Origin: Hygrophila difformis
Taxonomy: Eukaryota > Streptophyta > Magnoliopsida > Lamiales > Acanthaceae
DNA: 64,000 nt
Assembly: GCA_030278955.1 (NCBI GenBank)
Contig: JAOANR010000009.1
Location: 41,006,945-41,070,944 of the forward strand
Direction: 5' to 3'
Below are positions 1 to 9,983 of the stretch, piece after piece (position 1 is the stretch's first letter; every line of letters begins with the position of its first letter). The translations under genes were made by a program, and so were the position numbers. The notes below the pieces were generated by a model. The model worked only from the letters and a program-made list of their open reading frames with translations. It did no database searches and was not told the origin of the DNA.

Positions 1-530
1 TTTCATATTGTTGTCGTACCGAAAATTTCGGTATCCCGAAGATCGGTATACTGAAGATTTCAGTGTGAAATATTTCCTTACCGTTATCTTACCGATATTT
101 CGGTAAGTTTGGTATATACCGCTATACCGATCCTTCGGTCTATTCCGACATACCGGTACCATGCTATATACCGATATACCGAACATTTGGTACATACCGA
201 TATACCGATGTATAGGGTTAAATATGTAAAATTATGTATATTTTCGGTAAGTTCGGTATATACCGATATACCGAACCATCGGTACATACCAATATATCGA
301 TATCGCGGTATATACTGATATACTGAACCTTCGGTATATACCGATATACCGATACCGCAGTATATACCGAAGTTCGGTATACTAACGGTATATCGCGGTA
401 TAAAAAATTTTATACTTTTATCGTACCGAAATCTTACGGTACGGTATCATACCATACTGAAAATTATTGTATACCGAAAATTTTGGTATTCTCGATATTT
501 ATTCGGTACGTATGTGCGGTATGCGGTATT
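1..530. repeat. degenerate palindromic GGTATACC-type repeat tract
   Basis: The tract is built from many imperfect copies of CGGTATATACCGATATACCGAA and its parts (TTCGGTATA, TATACCGA), so both strands read almost alike. It is already under way at base 1, so the array continues outside the window. ORFs crossing it (84-287 minus, 109-318 plus) are rich in Tyr, Ile, Arg and Pro only because of the repeat and are not genes. It could be a minisatellite or the inner part of a foldback element; I see no transposon ends. Confidence 0.7.
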
Positions 531-817
531 TTTGGTATTTTTCCCCAGCCTACTCATTCCATATAAAGAGTTGAAAAGTCAACCCATCTTCCATTTCCCC
601 ATTTTAAACGTCCAACAATATTTCCAATTAAAGATCAAAATGCTTGTGGCCCACACATTTAAGGCTAACTCACTCAGCAGCAGCTATCTTAATAGATCTA
701 TGAGCACTCAGCCTTGTTGTCTTAGTAGTAGAATATATAGTTTCTCAGAGCCATTAGTTGCCCCCAATTCTGTTTGATTTTAGACCATATAGACCATCCA
801 GCCTTTCAAAGCTTTAT

Positions 818-1606
818 GGCCTGTTTGGATTGGCTTTTGAAAAAAGCAGAAGCCAAAAGTACAAACAGAAGTAGAAGTCTAAAAGCCTGTTTGGAATGAC
901 TTTTTTTCAAGTGTTTTTGGCTTTTGCTTCTGCCAAAAGCACTTTTGAAGAAAAAATAGTGTTTGTTTTGGCTTTTTAGAAAAAGCAAAAGCACCTCGAA
1001 AAACTGCAAAAGTGCTTCTGGGAGAAGCAGCCCAGGGGTGCTTCTCCAAAAAGCAGAAGCCAAAAGCACCTAGTAATGTGTGCAGAGTCATAAATGCCCC
1101 CATTAATTTATTTTAATTACACTATAAAAATATATACTACTCCCTCCGTTTTTTTTAAGTTCACCATTAGCATAGTAGATACTATTCATTGAGTAACTTT
1201 AATTCAATTTTTTCATATAGTTATATAAGATAAAACATAGTCAAGTGAGATCTTGTTAGATTCGTCTAATCACGTAGTTTTGGAATATCAAATTTTTATA
1301 ATTTTTACTTATATATAATATGAGATATTGATGATTGAAAATGTGCATTGGATTGCGTGCAGTGCAGGATGGGTGAAGTTAAAAAAAAAACGGAGGGAGT
1401 ATTATATATAAATAGCATATCCTTTTTGGTAATTTACACATTTCAAAAGTACTTTTCACTTTTACATATCCAGAAACACTTTTGAAAAAAGCTGTTTTTC
1501 AAACATTCCATCCAAACACAAAAGTTATCTGCTTCTGCTTTTGGCTTTCACTTCTGCTTCTACTTTTGGCTTCTGCTTTTTTTTAAAAGTCAATCCAAAC
1601 GGGTCC
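818..1606. mobile_element. hAT-like MITE copy A (host of a nested Stowaway)
   Basis: The left end reads GGCCTGTTTGGATTGGCTTT and the right end AAGTCAATCCAAACGGGTCC, an imperfect inverted repeat. Internal sequence is rich in AAAAGCAGAAGC and GCTTCTGCTTTT, giving a long foldback. A second terminus-like motif at about 885 (AGCCTGTTTGGAATGACTTT) indicates that 818-884 is an end fragment and 885-1606 the main copy. The main copy is closely similar, in reverse complement, to the copy at 60629-61090. Its continuity is broken only by the Stowaway insertion at 1140-1399. No coding function: the ORFs inside follow from the repeats. hAT assignment rests on terminus style only; I found no clean 8-bp target duplication. 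Confidence 0.7.
1140..1399. mobile_element. Stowaway-type MITE nested in hAT-like MITE
   Basis: A 260-bp element with terminal inverted repeats CTCCCTCCGTTTTTTTT and AAAAAAAACGGAGGGAG, flanked by TA on both sides (1138-1139 and 1400-1401). These are the hallmarks of Stowaway/Tc1-mariner-derived MITEs. The related MITE at 60629-61090 has the uninterrupted site TATACTATTATATATAAA (reverse complement), which shows where this element went in. An older relative lies at 59588-59846 and shares the internal motif GAAAATGTGCATTGGATTG. Confidence 0.9.
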
Positions 1607-2012
1607 TAAAGCAAAAGCATGTAACTTTTTGTGTTTGGATGGAATGTTTAAAAAGCGGGTTTTCTAAAAAATATGTTTGGATGAATAAAAATGAAAAGTG
1701 CTTTTAAAATGTGGTAATTAACAAAAATGACGTGCTACTTAATATGATAATAAGATATATTTATAGTGTAATTTATATTAAGTAGTGGGGGTATATAAGT
1801 CCTTGCATATTTTACGAGATGTTTTTGGCTTCTGCTTTTGGGAGAAGCACCTTTTGGGCTGCTTCTCCCAGAAGTATTTTTTTTACTTTTTGAGGTGCTT
1901 TTGTTTTTTTCTTAAAAGCCAAAACAAACACATCATTTCTAGTAGAAGTGCTTTTGGCAGAAGCGAAAGCCAAAAGCACCTTTGTAGAAACTATTCTAAA
2001 CAACCCCTAAAA
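1607..2012. mobile_element. hAT-like MITE copy B (lacks one end)
   Basis: The sequence follows the same layout as the copy at 60629-61090 in the same orientation: TGTTTGGATGGAATGTTT near the left, a TATA-rich centre, then TTTTGGCTTCTGCTTTTGGG and the AGAAGCGAAAGCCAAAAGCACC arm. The left terminal repeat is missing or fused with copy A, so this copy is truncated. The 63-aa minus ORF and the 153-aa plus ORF here are repeat-derived and not genes. Confidence 0.6.
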
Positions 2013-2466
2013 GCCCGTTTGGAATGGCTTCTGGGGAGGTGTTTGGAATGGCTTCTGGGGAGGTGCTTTTGGCTTTCGCTTCTGCCAAAAGCACTTTTGA
2101 TAGAAAAACAATGTTTGGTTTGGCTTTTTAGAAAAAACAAAAGCACCTCGAAAAGCTGCAAAAGTGCTTTTGGGAGAAGCAGCCTAGGGGGTGCTTCTTC
2201 GATAAGCAGAAGCCAAAACCATCTAGTAATGTGTGCAAAGTCTTAAATGTCCCTACTACTTAATATAAATTACACTATAAATATATCTTATCCCAAAAAA
2301 GCATGTCTTTTTTGGTAATTACTTCATTCCAAAAGTACTTTTTACTTTAACACATCCGAACACACTTTTGAAAAAAATTGCTTTTCAAACATTATATCCA
2401 AACACAAAAATTACCTGCTTCTGCTTTTAGCTTTTGCTTTTTACAAAAGCCAATCCAAACGGGCCC
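2013..2466. mobile_element. hAT-like MITE copy C
   Basis: Begins AGCCCGTTTGGAATGGCTTC and ends AAAAGCCAATCCAAACGGGCCC, in the reverse orientation to copy B. Right at its left end a 24-bp segment (2017-2040) is perfectly duplicated in tandem (2041-2064). It abuts copy B directly, so three related elements sit end to end between 818 and 2466. Confidence 0.65.
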
Positions 2467-5230
2467 TTAGTTGACCTTACCAACTTTTGTATAATACATC
2501 TTGACCCTAAACTTGAGTTTTTTGAATCCTATTTAGTCCAATCACAACCCATCATGCTTCCGATAATAAAATTAAGTTCAAAATATCATAACTCGGGTTC
2601 GACCGCCCTGCTGCTGGGTTTCCTGAGCTCCCGGATTTTACGGACTTTCTCCAATCGCACAGTCGTGATCGATGGTTCACCGATTCTCGATTCCTTCAGC
2701 AACAAACAACACAGTCCTATTTCGTTTCCTACCTTAGGTCGTAACAATGTATGGGTAAAGGGCATTAACTATATTAGCCGAATATTTGGAATACTGGAAG
2801 CCTGAATTTTATTGAAGAAATATTAAAAATATTATTTCTCTAAATGAAGAAGACAGATACTTCGCTCCTCATGGAGGATACAAGACTGTTGGAAATGTAC
2901 CCCATATTTTTACAGACTTGAAAGGAAATTTAAAGAAATAGAAATATTACAAATATTTTGAAGAGTTTGGAGGATATTTCGATGTCTTCCATTTGTTTCA
3001 AACTCCTCTATTTATAGGCGTCCACGGACTTCAGTCATGGATTCCAAACACTTTAATTTATTGTGACGTCACTATGTTCGTCACTTGGTTTGGATTCCAG
3101 TCGGTTGCATTATTGTCCTGCTACATTATTGTACTTGGGTGGCACCTTTTTTGTCAATTTTTCCACCTTCTTTTCTCGGCCACTTATTGTCAACTATTCT
3201 TAGACTTTCTTTGTCGGCTTTTAACTATGGGATATTGCCGACACTTCTTTTTCTCTTATATCCATTTGTTCTTACTTTGAGTTGTGAAAGTTTTTTGGAC
3301 GTTTCTTCCCTTTGTTATGTTCGGATCCGGATTTTTTCTGGGTAATCCGGATCTTTATACCGAATAGGGTTTTTCCTGTTCTGTATAATATGCGCATACG
3401 TGGTTATCACATTGGCCAACATCCATCATATTGTATGCCTTCTTTCTGGTAGACTCGGTTGCTGGCAACTTGTTTTCCCATATGAGTAACCTCTTCTTTT
3501 TACCCTAAACCCTTCCGCAAACTATTTGATTTTTCCCTGTTAAAGAATTAACAAGGAAAGAACCATTTAAATTGTTTGAAAATGTTTTAAATGGATATTT
3601 AACCATTTACATCTCTGTGAGACTGACCCAAAATTTTCATGCTCGTCTAGTGGAGATCTCATCTTCACTAATGAAATATACCAATAGTGTCTTCTCCTCA
3701 ATAGACTTGACTCTGTTGAAGGCAATCATATCAGGTCTTTGTAATTTAATAAAATGAAAGACCGGGTAGGAACCTTTCCAAACGATTTCTAGATCCGCTT
3801 ATATAAACTTAAGCTCCATAATATCTCTCTTTGTAGGTGCAGGTTATTCTACCATGATTCATGCACCGCGCTACTTATCCATCCCGGAAGCTTTTCGATC
3901 TCCGAGAACCATGGCGATGTAGTATAAATAGATGTGCTCCAAAGTCATACCACTTTCGATCCCTCGAGCATCCAAACCCTGTTATATCTCATGGATGTCA
4001 CGATTATCGTCTTGCTAGAGTTAATTTCCCTTTTGGAAACCAGTTGTTCCCATTTTCCTTGGTAGCGCAGCCAGCCGTAGAAGGGCTCTTCTCATCTGAA
4101 TTAACATTAGAGGTGTATATTATTGGCCTAAGTTTAATTTCTTCCTCTTTGACCCCATAGGCGGAGGGTTGACTTGATCTTTCGGAAATATGACTTTTCT
4201 CTTGCTCAACATTTTTGTCGGTATCCGACAATGGTTCATTTGAAGCAGTGCTTGAATCTGCTTCTTCATATGTGACAACCTTAGCTTTTTGGGCACATTT
4301 CTCTTTGTTTGCCATGGAAGCTTACGCTTTCCTGATTGGCTCTAATACTGATTCTCATAGTATTGTCAATGTTATATGGGAGGTTCATATAATATTGCAG
4401 ACCATGTCCGCATCGCTCTGTTGTATTTGGCCAGTTGTTCTTGCATTGATGTCCAGCTGTCCAAAATGCTAAGATAGCTCCTCTAGGTTTTCTTTGAGGT
4501 GCGTGAATCTTGTGATGATGGAATCAGCTTCAAATGCTTACAACAACCTTGGGTTTTTTAAGAAAACTTATGGGTTCATATAACTGCCGCCTTTTGTGTT
4601 TTAGGGATTGTTACTATCGTTTCCGAGTAACGTTTAATCCTCTAGATGGAGTCTTCAAGACGGAAGGCAGGACGAGGACGGTCCCAATGAATGCTAGAAC
4701 TAGAGCATCGCGAAAAATAAAGGAAAGTAAATGCAGGAAAGCAGTAAAGAAAGCATTAAATAAAGCGATGAAGAAAAGTAAAGCACTGGAAATGTAAAGA
4801 CATTGTATAAAATTTGGAGTGGTTGATGAACCCAGATTACATCATGATTTCTAGCATTTATACAATGCTTGGTGCCTTTTCGTGAAGAGGCACCAGTTAG
4901 GGGAAGGGCTAAGATTCGAAATTCAAACTAAGTCTTCCCCGCCTTTATTCTTGGTCTGGCGTGGATAAGGCTTCCGCAAGGATGAGAAACGCTCTTCTGC
5001 TCGGGGTGACGTCACCTCGTAAATGTTTCGGAATCGTTTCCTTTGACTCATGGTACTCGTGCAGTTAGCGTGCTCAGGTTTTGCTTTCTCCAGATTGAGC
5101 CATTATTCGGATAAATGGCTTGCTCGGGATGACACTCCCTCAGGTCCATCTTGGGCTGTCTTTCTCCGTTCATGTCTGGTAATTGGGCCTGGATATGTAT
5201 ATGGGCTGAATTAATACATTTTTATGTGTT
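2467..5230. other. unassigned, probably decayed retrotransposon sequence
   Basis: No gene can be supported. On the minus strand there is a TATAAATA motif at 3009-3016 in a context like an LTR promoter (CCTATAAATAGAGG). A 103-aa acidic, Ser/Glu-rich open frame lies at 4004-4315 (minus) and could be a decayed gag part. Around 4700-4790 there is an AAAG-rich, GGAAAGTAAATGCAGGAAAG-like stretch of a kind seen in Gypsy untranslated regions. No paired LTRs, primer site or pol motifs were found, so the assignment is weak. Confidence 0.3.
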
Positions 5231-8200
5231 AACAGGAGTTAAATGAGTATTTTTCAAATTTTTTCCCTCTAGGTATTTTACAGGAATAAATCTTTTGTGT
5301 TGGGGGTTTAGAGGAATGGGTAGGTACCTATAAGATACTAGTATAATGTATTAATTTTTTTAAAAAAAATTTGAAGTTGGGAGTGAGAAGTGAAAACCAA
5401 TGCCATATAATGTTTTGAAGTTGGGAGTTTATTTTTTTCTTTCTAAAAAGCCAATAGAGGTTAGGAAAGGTTGGTAGGAGCCCATGCCATACAAATTAAA
5501 AATGAACAAAATGCGGTGGTAGAGGGCCGAATAGAAAATCAAGCTCCCAATCTTTAGATTGGAAGTTAAGAGACTTCACCAAATGATTGGGAGCTTATTT
5601 AAAATTTGCCCTTAAAAAAATAGATCTGGGCTATTCATATTCCTCATTTTGCTAGCATCACCCCACTACTAAATCCACTCCATTAAAAAATTTAAAAATC
5701 TAACACAATTCTACAGACACTGCATCACCAAACCAAACCCACTTGCCCAACCCCAACCCCAAACGCGTCGTTGCTCATATATCCGAAAGGACACTTAAAG
5801 ATCACAATCATTCGTCCTCCTCCTTATACACCAAAGAAGAACGTTGCCATCATCCAAGAAGAGAAATTGCCGGAGCTGAGGTTGTATAATTTGGAAAAAG
5901 AAGACCGATTGTATGGATATGGTTACAAGTTATAAATTTTAGTTTCATATTTGATCTAACAATTTGTATGAGAAATTGAATTTTGTTGTTATAAGTACTA
6001 GTATTACCCCCGTCCAATGGACGGGAATGTGGTAGGAGTGGGCAAAAACTTATGCGTTCGATGAATTCCAAGTGAGAAACAGAAACAAAAAAACATAAGT
6101 ACTCAGAACATGACTGAGATGAAATATAGTAACCCTTGAGCAGTCAGAATGAACATCAGATATATAGTTGTGAATATAATTTGAAATTTACCGTGTAAGA
6201 GAGAGGCCTTTGTGTGCCTCCTCTTCCTCTCACCATGGCTTCAGTGCTCAATGATATGGACGTCAAGGGAGTTAGTTCTACATGTGAGCACAGGCCAATT
6301 ACAAATAGAGATTTATCAAAGGATATCCTTAGTAGCATCTTTAAAAATAGATAAAACAAAATGTGGTTGAAGATTGGTATTGATCATTCATTTGGACAGT
6401 GGGTGTAGATCAAGGTAGAGAGGCCAGAAGTGTAAGTGGTGCATCATTGGAAAAAATAAATATAGAAATGGCTTCCGAGCTACAATTGGAAAGGTACATA
6501 GCTCAAACTCACATATGTCAATACATCGGGTCATACCAAAAGACAATCCTATATCAATATTTTAACACATTTGGCATGGTAGTAACCTGCAATTACTTCC
6601 TTCTTCCAAACTAAGCCATATAAGGATATAGGGAAATGCAGTCAATGCCCTACCACATACCAAGCTATGAAGAAATTTTCAATTCTACTCAACAATTGGC
6701 CATTTTCCGTGCCTTAACTGGAAAAGCAAGAAAGAAGACAGGAAGCTTAGTCACTAATCTAGATCAGTAGATGAAAGCAACACAAACTCAAATGCATAAG
6801 ATAAACCAACATCAAGATTTCAGACATACATACATGGAAAGTATCATTCTTTGTGTACCTTGAAAAGCAGGAACATATATTAGATGCTTCTGGAATTCAG
6901 AAGAGCTGGAAACATATAATATGTGACCCATCAGAGCTGCTCCAAGCTACATTCCAATATCAACAGAAATGGGAAATCATAAATATTTTGAAACATAAAA
7001 ATAGATGCTTGATTTAAATTAGGTAACAAAATGACACACCCTCTGTTGTCTACTTTATAGTTATATTCTAGTGTCATGCCAACATTATATTCTATTCCAG
7101 TCACCATACCCCCCGGAAGTTGAGTTTAATAGAGACAATTCAAATTCTGAGATGAAGGAAAAGAATTAATCCATCCCAAAAAGCAAATGAAAAGCAACTC
7201 CGGGCATAATTTCAGGTGAATTGATATGAAAAAGTTAATGATAAAATGCTTAATACATAAACCAAGTCAAGAACTACATAGGGAAATAGAAACCTGCAGA
7301 TTAAATGTGAGTATGTTACTAAAAGAATCTAGACCTGGCAACAGTTCAAGAAATGTGAGGACATCACCCCCTTTATCTTTAGAGATAATTTCATCAGGAA
7401 AATAAAAACTGGAAGAACATGTGTATTAGCAATGTTGGAGTTGGAAACACCAGGCACCTCAGACAAGGGGACAATATAGACAGAGGGGATAAACGAATGT
7501 AAGCTTTTATTTGCACTGGTCTACTTCAGAGTTGGACAGTACTACCAAATCAGAACCACATCCCTTAAGAACTTCATAGCCAAAAGAATGTGTTCAATTT
7601 CCGGAATAATGCGCAGTCAACCTACAACAATCATCATTGGCTCCCAAGTCCACTGCCTAACTCTTTACTGAAAAAGAAAATCTGGATCTAAATGAAAAAT
7701 GAGAAACAACAGTCATTTTCGCATAAGGCCTTAAAAATTAGGATGGTGTAAGATTAAGCGATTGTTCTAATAAGACCCCATTTACTAATACCAAATGGCA
7801 TGTCAATCAAAAGCAAAAAATTTGTAGTTAGTTCTTTAGTTTACAACCTAATAATGAGGTTAGATTAAGATAAAAAGAGAAATATAGCGAGGTTGAATCA
7901 AGTATTAAATCATCACTAACTACGTAAAACTGGTTTTAAACCCTATAGAATCAAATTTCAAATAATGTTAGCCAAATTTGAAATAAATCATCACAATCTA
8001 CCTCTTGTTTGAAGTTGAATCATGATAAAAAGAAATAGGGATCACTTAATAGGGCAAGCTTTTTACTAAATACAATCATTTTTTCCCATTCATAATCTTT
8101 TCCCAAGTAGGGGAGGCCAATTTCCCAGGCTGGGTAGTTAATTACAATGCAAGGGTGGTGATTAACTGATTGAACTTAATAGGAACTTAACAAGGGAAGC

Positions 8201-8590
8201 ATCAATATGAAAGACAACAAAGCAATAATTGAACACAACAGATTAGTTCCGGCATGACTAAGAGTGGGTTATAATTGGATATAAAACTACTATATAGCAT
8301 AAACTTCCTGGACTGATTAGAATATACCGCATTCCCAAAAATAAGAGCACTCTATATTGTCAGTCTTGAGCCAAGAATTTAGTTGCCCATAAACAGTCAT
8401 GACATATGAGAACTTATCCTTGTGAAATAGCCAGTCCAAGTCATTCATATTGGGAAGACCGTATAAGAAAAATACAATTTATGACCTTCAAGTACAAACA
8501 GAATAAAAAAATTGAACGAAGATGAGTAGTGATTATAAAGGAAGATATTACCTGAGAAACGCGAATTCAATGGAATACAAAGTTGAACCT
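5231..8590. other. noncoding interval, no recognisable gene
   Basis: AT-rich sequence with only short open frames. It includes repeated GAAGTTGGGAG motifs near 5370-5430 and a local inverted match (GGGAGCTT / AAGCTCCC) at about 5540-5600, possibly a small foldback repeat. The right edge (8552-8590) carries a GT-AG-type donor on the minus strand directly beside the Sirevirus insertion. I see no conserved protein in any frame. Confidence 0.4.
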
Positions 8591-8595
8591 ACACC
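8591..8595. repeat. left target-site duplication (ACACC)
   Basis: Five bases ACACC immediately before the left LTR terminus TGTTAGG; the same five bases follow the right LTR at 28637-28641. Neither edge of the middle LTR carries it. Confidence 0.9.
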
Positions 8596-9566
8596 TGTTA
8601 GGTCCACAGTCTAAGCAAGTGAGGAACTTTATGCAGTAGTTCACTGTATGTGTTTGAATACCAACAATGAACACACAGATTACGGTATCAAGTGTAATAT
8701 AAACACAGCGGAATAAAATGAAGCATAAAGTAAATAAACAACACAAAGAGTTGTTGACCCAGTTCGGCCTCCTGCCTACGTCTGGGGGATACCAATCCAG
8801 GAGGTTATTTCACTATGTGTATCAACAATGGCTTACAACCACACACAGAGATGAAATAACTTGAATGCCTTCACTCCAAACTCCAGGCGGATAGTTGTGA
8901 TGACCAGCAGCTCTCTCCAGCCCTGGTATAGGCTTCCCACCTATTTCAACTCCCCAAAGCTAACCCACTTTGAGTTTCCCCTGAAGTAACCTGTGAAGCA
9001 CCTCTCCTTGTTGAGTGAATAAATGAGTTGAAGTCTTCTTCCTGGTTTCACCTTAAGCACTCTCCTTGAATGTGTCTCAGCTTCACCAAAGGGAACTGAT
9101 GAACAATTAGCAAACAGGAGTGCTCAAGGCTCTGGTCAATCTTTCAGCAAAGGGTAGTTTCTGTGAACACTGGGCTGAAGATTGAGGTGGCTTCTCTCTA
9201 AGTTGTTCTGAAAGCTTGAAGAGGTTTCAGAGTGTTTCAAGAATGACAATGTTGAGAAGTTATTTCCAAAGCCTCTGAAAATCCCATTTAACCAAGCAGC
9301 TCTGCACACTTGAACGGTCACATTGCTAATTTGGGAAAGAGCCGTTGAGGTTAAGAGATGGCTTGTTCAAATCTTCTTTCCTTAATCTGGGAAGGAGTCC
9401 TGCAAGTAAATATTAGTATTTCTCCTCCCAGATAAGGAAATATCCGTTGGGCTGAAGTCAGTCTTCCAAGAATTCTTCAATGCACACCAGTAGACTGATT
9501 ACACAAAAGTTCACCTATTGTGTTCTATCATCGGTTCTGAACTCCTATCAAAACCTAGACTCAACA
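8596..9566 (-). repeat. left LTR (3' LTR of unit 1)
   Basis: A 971-bp LTR. On the element strand it begins TGTTGAGTCTAGG and ends GGACCTAACA, so it has the short TG...CA inverted ends. It is preceded on that strand by the polypurine tract at 9567-9580. It differs from the middle LTR at one base I could see (A at 8703, G at 18238). The short open frame at 9136-9321 recurs in all three LTRs and is not a gene. Confidence 0.95.
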
Positions 9567-9580
9567 ATCTCCCCCTTTTT
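9567..9580 (-). other. polypurine tract of unit 1
   Basis: On the element strand the sequence reads AAAAAGGGGGAGAT and abuts the TGTTGAG start of the 3' LTR. This is the expected plus-strand primer for reverse transcription. Confidence 0.9.
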
Positions 9581-9983
9581 GACAGGAGGTGAGCCAGTAC
9601 AATAAATCCAACCGATGATGAACTATTACAATGAAATCAATGAACAAGAGGTAATACATACCCAACTAAACACTCTAAGCTCTTCAACAAATAAACATGA
9701 TACACAGAGAGCTTTAACAACCATAAGCCTTAAGCATTACTGAACATAAGCAATCCATAGTTCAGTTCACAATGTCCAGCCACAACCATCATAAACATAA
9801 TTAAACAGTTCAAAACCAATATCATGCAACACAAACCATAATCCAAAAGCAGTCCATAAAACAGTTCAAGTTATAAAATGAAAAAGTTAAGGATTAGAAA
9901 GATATTACCAAATTTTTTTCAGAGAATGACTTCAGCAGCGATAGGAATTTCTACTCCCCCTCTGGATCATCCTTGCTGTCAAA

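Noticed and set aside
806..2246. Several 60-150 aa open frames rich in Phe, Lys and Ser
   Set aside because: They fall in MITE inverted repeats (AAAAGCAGAAGC on either strand) and recur wherever the MITE does.
2434..2805. 123-aa plus-strand open frame
   Set aside because: It starts inside MITE copy C and continues into unassigned sequence with no conserved motif.
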